DNA of 64,000 nucleotides from Acanthacorydalis orientalis (lineage: Eukaryota; Arthropoda; Insecta; Megaloptera; Corydalidae). The first letter of the stretch is position 1. The number at the start of each line of letters is the position of its first letter. The notes below the pieces were generated by a model. That model worked only from the letters and a program-made list of their open reading frames with translations, was not told the origin of the DNA and searched no databases. Positions 1 through 15,197 of the stretch are shown here, one piece after another. Position numbers and translations under genes: made by a program. The stretch is from NCBI GenBank assembly GCA_034766995.1, contig CM068314.1:41199808-41263807 (forward strand), given 5' to 3'.

Positions 1-750
1 AATCCCAGATCTCTCACAATCATATACATATATTTATAATAATTTACAACAGTAATCGCCAGACATATTTGTTTTAAAGTAATTGCAAAAAATGTATGTA
101 TAAACACCCGTTCATTAGAATAAAAAAATACTGAAATAATATACGTTTATTATATTCATTACAAAACAATCTAAAGAGAATTTAATCAAAATACACGAAT
201 GAAAGAAAGCACTGTAGAAGCAAAATATACATGATTAGGCTCGCTTAAAGTAATGGAAATGTATTAATTGACAGTTGGTTCAAATGAGAATGAAACGAAA
301 AATACTTACAGTATAAATACAATACAAATAAAAAAATTACACATATGTTCAGATATTACTATGGCAAGAATTTTTTTATTTCAAATACTGAAAATAGGCA
401 AGTAGATTAAATCTTAATGATTACAGATCGGTTAGCAAGTAGGTGCGAGGGCCAGTAGTAAAGTACGAAAACGTTTTGTATGAAATATGAAAAAGATGCT
501 CAAAAGTGTGCGATAGTATAAAAGAGAATCATGACAATGAAGTTATATTGGAATTAAGACAAGAAGTGATTGAAAAGTAAAATGAATAGAAAACAAGATA
601 AATGTGTGCTAAATATAAAATAAACGTGCACAGATACTTGTAGAAAATTAGATAAATGGAAATTCGTGTTGATAGTTTTTGAGAGACATATTTTTTGTAA
701 AAAAATTATATATTACTCGTAAAAGTTTAAATACTGTAGCATATATGTGT

Positions 751-800
<50 letters not shown>

Positions 801-2072
801 CATAACTTATATGTTGATGTTGAAATATCTATTAATGAGTTTAGAATAATATAAACTGAATATTTGTATAGAAATTCATTATTAGTTACTGTATATGAAA
901 GTGACTTTGAGAATAATAGGATAAAATAAAAATAGAATAATATGTATTAAAACAATAATTTGAAATTTTAAATAAAAATAATAATTCATATAAAGACAAA
1001 ACATAAATATAAAAATCACATATAATTTTTATACTTTAATGAAAATTTTAACTAAAAAAAATATAAAAAAGAAATGTATTGAACGATATAAAGTAATTGA
1101 AGCAGGTGAGACGAATCGTTGTAAATAGAAAATATGTGATTAAAAATTATTTATTTATTATTAAAAGTTTATGGGATGAAAATAATATATGAATGAATGA
1201 TATGAGTAGAAATATTGAAAGAAATATAATTTACAAAAAAGAAGAGAAAATAATAGGTAATGTGGAGAATATATATTAATATTCAAGTAGGAAAACAATC
1301 GGATAAATTGAAATGAAATAAACAAGAAGTCAAAATATTAAATAATGAAAGAGAAATCGATACACTAATGTTAATATTTTTTGTAAAAACAGTATAAAAA
1401 ATGTTATTTAATTACGTTTTTTAATTGCAAAATTAAAGATTATAAAAACATTCTGATTGTAAAATTCACATATGTGTATACATACACACACACACACATA
1501 TATATATATATATGTATGTATGTATGTATGTATATCTATACAGAAATTTGTTAACAAATACCTTCGCATTTTGTTATAATGAATTATTTAAAAAAAATAT
1601 TAAAAAAAGTTCATTATATTCGAAGGCAGTATTAGATAATCTAATGAGATTTTACGATAGTAATGCTTGTAAAAAATGTTATACAATCAGACTTGTTCTG
1701 TTATTCTAAGTATCGTTCTATATTTAAGTTAAAATCTGATATAAACGAAATCGTTTAGAAAACAAACATATATATTTACAAGGAACATTAATAATACTTT
1801 TTAGGTTTTGTTTGAATATGTGTACAAAAAATTAATTCTAGTTTGTGACTTCTAAGTTATTTATGTGGAAGGTCGAATCAAAAGAGAGAATATTGAGAAA
1901 GAAGAAACATGAAGAGTAATTCTAAATGATCATTTATGAGAAGATGTAATGGTAATAAAATAATTTGACACTATGTTCGAGTCGTGTCACACATTCTGTT
2001 CTCCTATAAATATAGGTGGATTAAGATGATTGATACATAATTTTAATTAAATTATACACTTCAACGAAGCGA
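1..2072. other. Downstream flank of Lac2 (3' UTR end unknown)
   Basis: AT-rich sequence with no exon I recognise. It holds a (TA)n array at 753-799 and a compound CA/TA/GTAT repeat at about 1481-1533. The first few hundred bases below 2073 should be Lac2 3' UTR. If the gene has a second set of alternative 3' exons, they would lie here or beyond the window edge, but no laccase-like block is visible in these 2 kb. Confidence 0.5.
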
Positions 2073-2455
2073 TTAGTCAACGGTTGAAATCGGTGGTAAA
2101 TGGTCACCACAAGTGGGGAATCCTGGCGGTACAGGAGGAAGATCCGCTTGTGTACCGACTTGCAGTACCAGATTCATACCGATTACAATATGGAATAGGA
2201 AGTGACAATGGAATAACCAGAAACCAGGATTATCTGCTCTGAAACGAATTACAACGTAACCGTTGTTCGGTACAGCTACTGTATCTTTGCCAGGCGGTAA
2301 ATTATATTGTCTATGCAACAATCCTCTTCTGTCCAAATCGAGAGCGTGTTTCAAATTGATCTTTTTGACATTATTGTCAGGTGATCGACCGATACCGATG
2401 ACGTTGAATGCATATCCGTGCAAGTGGAATGGATGACTCAAGTTTGGTTGTTGAA
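2073..2455 (-). CDS. Lac2: Lac2 terminal exon: type 1 copper site and stop
   Basis: This exon follows the acceptor TTTCTTTAATTTCAG. It reads [16 protein letters not shown] and later [20 protein letters not shown], and ends [11 protein letters not shown] with TAA at 2073-2075. HPFHLH (577-582) contributes type 1, 2 and 3 ligands. The HCH tripeptide (652-654) contains the type 1 cysteine bridging to the trinuclear cluster, H658 completes the type 1 ligands, and M663 is the axial position, which implies a Met-type laccase. No close AATAAA follows the stop. An ATTAAA lies at 2042-2047, only 26 bases after it, and AATAAA motifs occur near 1150-1160, so the 3' UTR end is undefined. Confidence 0.97.
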
Positions 2456-2889
2456 CTGAAATTAAAGAAAACACGTAACTATTTTGAAAGAATCATGTTT
2501 GAATTGACTTATTTAAAGAAAAATATATTATCAATGTACTAATGTAATGTTTGAAATATTAGCCTAATTAATATGGATAGAATAACGAAATGACTGGTTT
2601 GTTTGAATTAACAGTTTGATAAACTTCAGATATTGATGTAATTTATTTGAATAATTAAAATATTAGAAGTTTTAATAATGTTATCACATACGGTTCAAGT
2701 ACTGAATTTATAATTTTGTAAATGTCGAAATTAATGCATATGATATCTGTCTGATATATGTGTTTATTTGCATGTTAGTTTTTAAGTTCATTCTCGATAT
2801 AATCTATGAAAATGTATAATTTTATTTTTTATATATTTAAGTTTTATGAATATTTCTGAATTAAAATAGACTTTTATTAACTATATTTT

Positions 2890-2924
<35 letters not shown>

Positions 2925-3257
2925 CTGAATTTAAATTATTAATTTCTTATAATAAAAATGAACTTAATTGGCTTTATATAGATGATTCAATTAAGGCTTC
3001 CACATGAAAGTATTAAAAGGGGGTGTAGGGGTTAAAAATTCACGTTATTTTCTATTTAGTATTTTAGTTCAATTCAATACTAAAATATAATTAAACTAAA
3101 ATACTAAATGGGAGATAACACGTTTTTTTTAAAAAAAATTTGCAGTTTTTTTAATGTTTCTCTGTGGAAACCTAACTTGAATCACCCAATATATATTAAA
3201 AATTTGACATATCAAATATATTATCATTACTATTACAAAAAACTCATTAAAAGTAAC

Positions 3258-3325
<68 letters not shown>

Positions 3326-5858
3326 TTGTGTGACAGATTGATTTTTAAATACTAATTAAGATAATTTGCAGGAACTAAGATTATGTGGCAAAAATTATTT
3401 CTTAGTTAACCTTTTAAGTCAGTTTTACTTACAATTCAATGACATGTGTCAACGTCACATAACACCTAACTATACAGCAATGAGAATAAAAGTATTTTAT
3501 TTGTATGATAACTCTAGATCTAATGTGAAATAAACGTGAAGTGTCACTAATTAAATATTTAAACCAGTTATTGTATATTACAAAAACTGCATTAAAAATA
3601 TCTTGTGACTAATACATTTTATAATAAAAGAACATATTAAATATCATAACTTTTATTATAATAAATAAAAAAGTTTAATATTTACTAGGTTTATTTTAGT
3701 TACTTAAATGTCAGTTAACTATAACTGATATTAAAATTACCTCGGAAACGTTCGAATTATTAAAATATTAATAAATATATTTTCTTACTATTTTCTTTTA
3801 GTTCCATTATATAAGAGTATTTTATATTGATTTTAATTAAATTTAGTAAAGATATTCTTTACGTTGATACCCGATCCTGGCTACTCGGAAAAACATCAAT
3901 AAATTTGATATAAAAACGTCTTCATCAATGATTATCATGAAATGATTTTCGGGAATAAAAATATAAAAGAAAAAATATTCATAGTATGTTTATATATTAA
4001 CAGAAGAAAACAAGTATTTAATGGAGCTCAAATTATGAAGAAGTCATTAGGTCTAATTAATATTTTTGAAACGTTAAAAAAATTCCACTTTTATAATATT
4101 AGGTTGGTAGGGAAATAATTGTGGTCTTAGTTTTCTGAATTCTACCGTTAATTTTTTTCAATGAAAATGTCATTTTATAAATGGCAATAGTGGTTTCAAA
4201 AATTTTGTGCTGGGTACGAGAGCCTTGAAGATGAAGAAGGTCGCAGGAGTCCTTCTTCAATTCATAACGACCAACTGATGGCCTTAATTGAATTAGAACC
4301 ACGCACAGCAATTCGAGTGTTTGGACAAAAGTTAGACGTTAGTCATCCAACAGTTCTGGACCACTGTTAATTATTAGCTGAGAAAAATAAATATGAATTT
4401 GAAGGTCATAAACCGGAATTATTTTTCAATCAATCTAATAGTAGTACAAGCTATTTGAATTCATTAATGTCGGTTTGGAAAATTTATTAATATGTTCTTT
4501 TATTTTTGACCAAAATTTGTTTTTAGCTTTGATCCATTTTAATCATTCGTACACAAAATTAACTTTATACAAATTCTTGGAAATTTCAATAACTGTAATG
4601 GACTTGAATTAAATACAGTAAACGAATGAATTGGTGTTCGCTTACACATTTCTTATTTATTTATATCGATTTATTGTTTGTTTTTTTAAGTGTAATTATA
4701 TGTCATTTAAAAAAGATATGCTTCAATATATACTAATTAATAAGTTATTTTGATAGGTTTTATTTCGATATAAATTCTGTTCCTTATTATTTGCAAAATT
4801 ATATTAGAATGTTATAAATAATCTTAGATTTTCATTAAATTTTGAATTTTTGAACAACAATGTTTTATTATGCCAGTGTTTTTGAAAATATATTAACAGC
4901 GAAGTTAATGTTAAATATACTTTTTTAAAAATGATTTTTTATTGTGCTGGTGAATATATATATATATATATATATCGATGGTCTTATTCAAGAAATGTTT
5001 AAAAAATAACAACTTACCTTCATCTACAAGTACAATTTCGACAATGGCGTTAAGTGGTATATCAATTTTATGCGTGCACATGCAATTAGTGCCACAGTCT
5101 GTTGGTCTGTTGTCGCCGTTACAGAATTGTTCTGGATCAATATCGTCGTATTGAGATAGTAAAGGTGAAGGTGGACTTAAGTATGATATTTCATCGATTA
5201 AACTTATTAAGTGATCGCCGTTTGGTGCAACTGAAATTATAAAGAAATACATTTGTTAATACAAATTATTAAAATTTAATTTTAATAATTTGATTAATTA
5301 ATTTCACCATATAACAATGATTGTGATTTACTAGTTAATGAGAAAATTCTTCTCACTGGGCTATTTTTGAGAACTGGAGTTTGAGCTTTATAAAACATTA
5401 TTTATTTCTATATTTCCTAATTTCCAAATATTTTTGATTTGAACAGAACGAACAAAATTTTATTTAATGGATTGCATTTGTGAGTAAATATTATTTATCA
5501 CTTGGGTTCTAAATAGTTAAGATATTATCGATATTAATTTTCATATTTTATGAACATAATTTTTCTTACTCATATTTAACTTTACTTATCTTTAAAAATA
5601 CTTAAATAAATAATAAAAGAAATATGAAAAGAGTTTAAATGTAAATTCCTTTGAATAGGAAATAATTATTATAAATTGTTTGAGATAACTTTAACAAATG
5701 TTTAAAAGATTTTTTTCATTTTTCATTAATAATAAGAAAACAAGGAAGCTAGTTGCACTAATTCTATTTTAATTATTTTGTTGAATTAAACTCAATAAAA
5801 TTTATATAATAATGTTGGAGTTTTTATGATATTTCGTTTTGAAAATAAACTCTCTATC

Positions 5859-5916
<58 letters not shown>

Positions 5917-8900
5917 GTATAGACCTTTTATACTTTTATATATATCGTAACAGTAAAACTGATATGAGTATATATTCCTAGCAATATATAAGAGGGTAGT
6001 AAATATTATTTTCCAAGTTACTTACTTAAGTGTCTGTTGTATGTGTTTGGCGCGAACAAATCGTCAGGTGTATAGATATGGAATCTGAACGGCAAGAAGA
6101 TTTTCACGTCCGGTTGTTCTTGAAGAATACCTTTATCGATTGGTAGGGCGTTTTTCAGTTGGTTAACGCAAATGGCGTCGTCTCTTGGTTCATTGCAGCG
6201 AGCATCTAAGGGGTTTAGTACCTGGCAGACCACATGTGTCATATTTACAATGTTCTCTTATGTACAAAAACCCCAGGGAACACTTACCCAGTCGTCATTA
6301 GTCTTTCGTTTTACCGTGGACTTTAATTGTCAATTTTTCAAAAAAATTGTGTATGGTTTTGTAGACAATTAATAACTGATTTTATTTTTACTCTGAACTC
6401 ATGATTTATTCATTTTTGATTTATCAAATATTGAAGAAAAGATAATTTAATATATCATTTATTAAGGTAGAATTTATTGAAATTTAAAATAACAGTTTTT
6501 CAGAACTGGCGAAATAATTTATAATTTAAAACTGTAGGTACCATAACATATACAAATACTATTAATTTAGATAATTATTTTATAAAGCAATATATTTGTA
6601 TTTTATACACACATATAAATTTATATGCAGCATATTTTCAATTCTATAAAAAACTTTCAGAGAAAGATTTCTGTAATTAAGAATAGAGTTGATATCTTTA
6701 TAATCGACTTGCTATGAGTCATTTTATCAATTCAGATATTTGCAATTATGATCAATTAATATTATGTTCTTATAAAACTTGTCAGTAAATTATTTTTTTT
6801 CTTTATGCTTAATTTGAGTCTAATTTTTATACATATTGGGTTTTCTTCGTTTATTCAAATCGATATTTTAAATGTATGATTTATGCTTTAGACGTTAGAA
6901 TATTTATAAAAATATATGGAATGAAATAGTAATAATTTTGAACATAAAATGGGTCTGCATTTTAAAATAATGTTATTTTAAAATAATAAATTGTCTCGAA
7001 CGGTTTACTTAAAGAAATAATTCACATAAAATACTTCTTTTAATGGAAGTAATGCTAGCTCTTTTTATTTTTCCAAAAATGTTTTCATTCTGAAATCTTA
7101 ATTAGTAAAATCCAGTTCAAATATTAGTCGTATTGTACTTTATTTTAAAGGAATGATAAATGATTCAATAAATATTGATATTATTGATAGTTTTACATGC
7201 ATAAATTATATAAAAATAAATGATTTTTTCTAAAATTTCATTGCATACACATAAAAATTGTTATAAAAAATACTATTCATACTCAATTAGAGACAAAATT
7301 ATTTCAATATTTATTATAATTAATCTTTGAAACGTGATTTTTATGATGAGGAATCTAAAAATGGAAAAACTTCTAGTTTTTTTAAAAATATATGCTTTTA
7401 ATTATCTACAATTTTATTAATATTTTTTAAAATATAAACCGCGAATAAAGCACATACATTTTAATATTAGAAATAGATTTTCGGTGCCAGTTAAATCTGA
7501 AAATATCATATAAATTGATCAATACGAACAATAATTAATTGTTGAACATTTTGAAAAGAAAATATTTTGTTATATGAGAAGAAATGTATGTGCTAAAGGA
7601 GAAAAATAAAAATAGAATTTTCTAACAGATACTTTAGATTTTTTCATTTTAATCAAAATAGAATAAATCATGAATGTTCACATTCAGTTTTACTAATTAA
7701 ATATCAATTAGCTTATTATACATACGAAAATCAAAAAGAATTCAAGACAAATAAGTAATAAAACAGAATTATACGTATCGATTTTCAATTGGAAACAGAT
7801 ATTAATTAAATTGTTTTTCAAAAGAAATCCACAGTATTTTATTTGTCCAGCGAGTTACGTCTATCATAAAGTACCTAAAGTCATACATTAATTTTTTTCA
7901 AACTACTAACATATTTACAATTTGTCCAAACACCATATTATGTATATATAAAATATACTATACATTTGTATATATTTTTTCTTAAAGTAAACTTTTTCTT
8001 TTTACATTTTCTTATCAGTAAGTCTTAAGAAATATATAATACACGTTTAGTTAGTTTTTAAGAAGGTTCAGTCATTGGTCTATATAATACATGTATAGTA
8101 CAAGGAGGTAGTTTTTAACTTAATAAGTAAATATAAATATATTACATAAATATTTTCATCCCTGTTACCCTAATTTAAATAAAAACTAATTTTCTTATAT
8201 GTAAATTGACCTTAAATATATATGTACAAATATATGATACAAATTAACTTTTATATGACAAGAAAATAATATAAAAATGATTAAGACAACAGTAACAATT
8301 TTTATGTTATTAGAATTATTTTATTTATTATTACTACTCTTATAGTTTTTGGTTTTTATATTTATTCAGTTGCCGAGTATTTAATTAAAATTGAAAATAA
8401 TTGCTTATATAAAAGTCTATTACTATAAATATTGTTTGAAAAATTAATTAAGAAATTTTGAATTCGAGTATCGTGAATGCAAAAATAAATACTTCAATAA
8501 TGTATAAAAAAAAATAAATTTCAATATTAGAAATCTATTAAATATAAAATGATAATCGGGAAATATGCAAATCAATTAAATGTATTTTTTTTGTAAAAAT
8601 TGGAATTATTGACTTAATCGGTATTAATAAATAAATGCATTCATACGCACACACATGAAAATGTTTTAATTAAAGGAGTTTATGATGGGAATTAAAATAT
8701 ATGAGGTAGTTTTTGTTTATTTTTTTTAAAAAAGTGGCAGGAGTTTTTAATATTAAAATTATTGAAATGCAACAAAAAGTAATTTTGCGTTCTATTTTTA
8801 TATCTGTTTGTCTATCTATCTATTTATCTATCTTTCTATATATATATATATATGTATATATGTACGGATATTTTAATATATTAAAAAATATAATATACAT

Positions 8901-9206
8901 TAGAGTTAACTATCTATAAAAGAGTTATGTTTAAGTTAACTATAATTAAATGTTTTCTAAATCCATTTACTTAATTTATATTATTATGGTAGTTGTAGTA
9001 CAAATTTACATTTTATTTTGGATCGTTTAAACTATTCAATGAATAATTTGGGCAATTTTTTTTATTTATTACTCATGTATGTAATTTTATACTTTTTTTT
9101 TTATCAAATATTTAAATATTTTTAAAAGTAGGAGGTAATGATTGTGATATCTATATCTATCTATCTATTTATCTATCTATATATATGTATCTATCTATAC
9201 TTCTAC

Positions 9207-9237
<31 letters not shown>

Positions 9238-10770
9238 ATATATATATATATATATAATTTATTGATAGTTGAAATGAGTAATTGATCATTCCTTGTCTGT
9301 TTTTTTTTGTAATGTTTTGTTTTTATATGTCAATCGTAGATTTTGTGACTCAGAGCTTGAAGAAAATGGCTAAAAACATTAGCGCAGATAATTCAGAATA
9401 TTTTTTAATACATTTTCGTCGGTTCATGGTACATTTGAAGAAATAGTTACATTTTCAATTAATTGAAATGTAAGATAAAAGCATTATTTAGTATTTATTA
9501 CACACCAGCATATGTCGATTTTCACTGTATGCTTTTCAAAAATGAGGGCATTGTTAATAAACTGATTATAAGCTAACGAAATAGGTAGTCAAATATTTCA
9601 CAATTGTAATTTTGGCATTTGAAAAAAAAATACTTTCACTAATGAATTACTTCCCACACAAAAACTGTTTTTATTATGAAAATGTTCAAGAATAATTCGT
9701 TATTATTAATTTTGATTTTATGTATGCGAATTTCAATGGCGTAGCTATTGTTTCTAAAGCACAGAGGTGCAGAAATTGTTATTTTTATTTGTGATTTTTC
9801 TATACATTAATGATTTGAGGATTGCCACTGCCATTGATGTGCTCATAAGCAATTAATTATTAAGCATATTTAATCATATAATTATATATGGCTCGTAGGG
9901 AGTGAAAGTCGATTTTCAATATTTAAATTTTTAAATAAATTGAAAAAAATCTAAAAGCTAATATCATATTTTTTATATGATATTATATTTTGCATTAGAA
10001 GATTCTGAATTTATTGGAATGAAGATAATGTTTGTCAGTGTATTAAATAGTACAATTTTGAAACGAAACTATAAAATTCGAGTAGAATAGCTGATAAAAA
10101 GTAGAAAATTAATCAATAAAATTCAAGCGAAAGACATATATTCGACATACTTGGTGTTTAGAAAAAAGTCACAACTTATAGCTTGTTAGGTATTCGAAAA
10201 ATTAAATTACGAAAGGAAATTTAGCTACAGTGCCAAAAATATATTGTGAATGCATAATAATACTAAAAATTATTAAATTTTATAGCAAATATTTTAATTT
10301 AGTGTGTATAACATGATTCTAATTCAATTCAGAAGTATATTTGTAATATATAACTGATTTTTATGTATGAAGTACATTAATTTGTTGTACATTGGATCTT
10401 ATTCCATAATGAAATTTTAGTGATGTTGAGTACATGTAAAATTAATACTCGTTTAAAAAATAACAACTGATGAAAATTAATATTTTAAAAACTGGATTGA
10501 TGACTAATAAGCAACACTGTATTTATGGTGATAAACTATAAACTAGGCCACCTTTTTAGTTTATTAAAAATAAAAAGAGAACATGATGTACTGATTACAC
10601 ATGTTTTGTAAGTTTGATCGATATATTTTTAAAGCGAAAAATGATAGGTTCTTAATGCTTCAATAATTTCGTGATTAAATATAAATGCCAAAAAGATGTG
10701 TAATTTTAAAAAAAAACTATCTATGATGTTTATAAAAAAGTTATCTATTTTTGTAAAAAAAAATTATTTG

Positions 10771-10864
<94 letters not shown>

Positions 10865-11039
10865 CGTGTGTGCGTGATTGTTTTTGTATGTGTAGTAAAT
10901 TAATTTTCAGTAATTAACTATTTGAAATATTTGAATCGTTGAAATCTTATATGCTTTTTTACATTAAATGTTATCTATTGTTTTTTATATGATTGATTTA
11001 ATTCAGTGTTTCATTGAATTGTTTATCGTTTAAGATGTT

Positions 11040-11111
<72 letters not shown>

Positions 11112-11678
11112 CTGTGCTTATCGATTGGTCTATAAATACAACAATTAGATTTTGGGTTGTCGTTTACCATTTTTTACTTTTATTGTAAGGACTAGGTTCC
11201 ATACATGTGTTCATTTCTACCCCTTTTGTTTTTAGTTGAAGTATTTAAGCTAACTTATAAGAAAAATGTTTTTATATTTAGTCTAAAATCTATATGCATT
11301 ACAATATAAAATTAAACGCAAAAATACAAAATACTTGCTACATTATACAGATATAATAATTTTAAGTTAAACAGTTATTTAAATATTGGAAGATTAACAA
11401 AATTTGGAAAAATTCAATTAATTTAAGAAAGCAATTTAATAATATAAAATTATTTAGAAATCAATTATATAATGAAATAAATTAATATATGTGATAATTT
11501 AAAAAAAATATTTTTTATTATCAGGGTAATATGTATGAAATACGGGGTATCATTTGGTATTCATATGTTAGTATCTGATTATGGTATTATTATGATCTCT
11601 TTTTATATTAATTAAATGTTGAATGATGATAAATATACATCTCAATTAAATGTTGATATATATTTATTACATACACAC

Positions 11679-11711
<33 letters not shown>

Positions 11712-12402
11712 AATGTATAGCTCATTGAATGAGAAAATTATGAGAAATTATAATGAACGGTCTGAAGGAAAAAAAGGATCTTTTGAACAACACTTCTGAA
11801 AGTTAATTCAAACACACATTCAACACGTATTCTTAACAACTGTACTTACAACTCCTTGTGGAAGCCCGAAATCATAGGTTGGTGCTTGTGTGTCCGGTTG
11901 ATATGGGCCTCGTGCGTAACGCAATATTGCCAACTGTTGAGCACGTTTGATACCGCACTCTCCGAGGCCGCGCAACTGAATCCAATAAGCGCCAACGGGT
12001 TGGTCAGCGTTGATCACGAAATCGTACCGTTCACCTGAAACGTTTGACATACATCTGTCAAATTGATTTGTTGATGTAGACTTCATTATGTTGAGTGCTC
12101 TGATTGGATCACTGAATCCACATTCCGTATGCTTTCACTGCCACGGTTCGAGACGTTTCGTCTTTAGCGATCGCAACACGGTAATCAGTATTCAAAAATT
12201 GTAGCGAAATTTTAAAACGAAAACGTTGTTCAATAATAATTAATACTTGCTGTCATGGTCCGATTGACTTGTGTGTGACAAGTTATGTTCGAAATGTAGA
12301 TCATGTTATATAAATAAAGTCGTATTTGGAAAGAACAGCATGTAGACCGAGAGTTATTTCCAATTATAATAATTATGTACAAATATGTGGATATACACAC
12401 AC

Positions 12403-12451
<49 letters not shown>

Positions 12452-14398
12452 AATACAACTATTTTATGTAATAAATCTGTCACCTTTAGTATTAGAATGA
12501 TTATTTTAAAATATATTTCTAATATTTCTTAAGGCAAGTTGAAATATGATGAAATGTTTTTGTAAGCTTTCTTTAAAAATATAGATTTTCAATAATCAAT
12601 CTTTGAACATATTTTGTATGATACTTTAAATACATAAATATATCATTCTACAATATTCAATTTAATTCTATTTTTGGGCTAGGCATCTGTACTTGTCTTG
12701 AAAGATGTGACATCAGTACGTTCTTTATTATATGATGTGTTGCACATAAATGGGTAATCGTGAATTTTTTTTTATAATAACTATAAATATTTAGACGATT
12801 GTCTCTTTTCAAATATGAAAAAAATGGATTAACTACTATAAAATCATTTTGGATGATGTTAATAATTTTAATAGTTATTTACAATAATAAAATAATTATT
12901 TAAAATGTTCCCGCATTAGATAATAGTTTCGTATCAACATTAGCACGCACCGACAGAGTTAAGGGGCTACATCTACCCATAACTAAGATGAAATCGATTT
13001 TTTCCATGTTATAAAATTATAATATCCTAAAAATATATCCTGAAAATTTTATATTGATATCTGTAAAACTGACAAAGTTACTGAGTTCTTCGTAAAGCAC
13101 TTAACTAACTACAGCAGAATCATACTTGCGATTTTAAACGAGTTTCTCTGAAAATACTGTTTTCGAAGACAGTGTCCTGTATATTTCGAGAACCAATCGA
13201 TGGGTCGTTTTGAAATTTTCAGAAAATGTGCTAAGAATTGTTATATTATTATATTTCTTAAAATAAAAAAATATAATATTTATATAAAAATGGTAACATT
13301 TTTCACAGATTTTTTCATACTTAAGTTTCGCTCGGTGCCATTTTTTTAAAAATAAAGATTTTTAAAATCGGCGAACGCTAATCTATTACATTTGTAACTA
13401 ACCTTAAAACTCTGTTTAATTTTTTAATTTAAGATGGTTGGTTTCAGCTTTTGATATTTTTATGGAAAATATTTCATAAAAGTTTTTTAATAATTAATTA
13501 TAAATCGAGGACGAAATGATTCATTTATTTAGATAAATGTTAATAGATTTTACGCGAATTACTTTTAATAAAGAAACAAACTTTTTAGACAAGTTTTGTA
13601 GGTTAAAATCGCTTAAATAGTTCATAGATTGTGGAGTTTGATAAATTGTAATAAAATATCGCATTGTTTATTTACTTAACTTTATTTTATTGGACAATTG
13701 GTAATTAAAATAAATTAGAAAGTATAAAAAGGCCGATGAGAAATTTGTATTTATAATAAAAAAAAGAATACTGTGCAATGGTAAATGCAAATTAGTTAAT
13801 TTTTTGTTTCTGAAATAGAACTATATCAGTTACTTTTAATTTTTTTGAATTTTGTCATTAAAAAATGTATTTATTATTATAAAATGAATTTTCAATATTT
13901 TTTACAAAGTGTATTAATATTAATATAAAATAAATTGAATAGAATAATTGTATTTACTAATACTATATAAACATCAAATTTTATTTCCTGATAGAATTAT
14001 TAAATTTTTGAAAGTAATATATATATATATATATAATATACATATATATATTTATTTATATATATATATATATGTATAAAATTTAATTCATCAGATTTCA
14101 TTCCATCAATTTATATTTTATTTAGAGTTATATGCTAGTATTTTATTTCTTTTTTAATTAATTGGATTAACACAGTCATTTACGAGTAGGTTAATTGTAA
14201 GTAAAACTGTAGATTAAAAAAATGACTGAAAATGTATTTCAAATAACTAAAAATGAAAAAAGAGAATTTGAACTAATTTAGTTTTTTGTTTTCCTTTATA
14301 CTTTCAGTACATTGTCCTCAAATAAAATAATTAATAGCTATAGACTTACAATGTTTGTATTAAATATCATGTAAAACCCAGTAATGTATATCCACCTT

Positions 14399-14487
<89 letters not shown>

Positions 14488-15133
14488 GTATGTATATATT
14501 ATATATATATATATATTTATATGTATATATAAATGTATGTATGTATTATATATATACACATACATACACACGTATATATGATATATTTTTTATTAACTGA
14601 AATTATTGTTGAAGAAACGAAACCGATTCCATTGAATATTTTATTATACTTGTAGCCTTAAATGACATAACATTTTTATTAAATTGCTCACGTTTGAAAT
14701 ACGCAGTTTTTTACACAAATGGCTATATAATTTTTTAAATTCTGAGAGAGAAAATTTATAATATCGTATTATAATTTTTTTATTGAATAGAACACATTTC
14801 CAGTTGAAAGTTAATGTAGTTTTTTGTTCATATATCTTTCATTTTAACGCTTATTCTGATACCTATTGTTACGTTAACCTAAATTAACATGTTATTATGA
14901 TTTTATTGTGTTGTCAAAGTTATACAATACACAGACAATATGTTGAAGTAAAAAGTTAATAGAGGTATATGTAATAGATTTTATGAAAAAGTGATTTTAG
15001 TTAAATTGATAAAGGAATGCTTAGAACGGTATCTCTTTTTTTAATTATGAAGAGATTTTTAATTCATATAATATTTAATTTGATGCACGATTTCAATTTA
15101 ATTAAAAAACGAAATAGTATATATACATATATA

Positions 15134-15197
<64 letters not shown>

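Larger units (their letters stand above)
2456..5017 (-). other. Lac2: Lac2 intron between the last two exons
   Basis: This 2562-bp intron holds (TA)n arrays at about 2893-2922, 3259-3317 and 4956-4975, one copy of the TA-target MITE (2981-3187) and one internally deleted mariner (4099-4438). The remainder is featureless AT-rich DNA. Confidence 0.9.

Noticed and set aside
14400..14600. Long open frames made of alternating Tyr-Ile (also at 3108, 10696, 22331, 24373, 27327, 27413, 27831, 42134, 55860 and others)
   Set aside because: They are translations of (TA)n microsatellites, which lack stops in some frames; there are no splice or codon signals of real genes.
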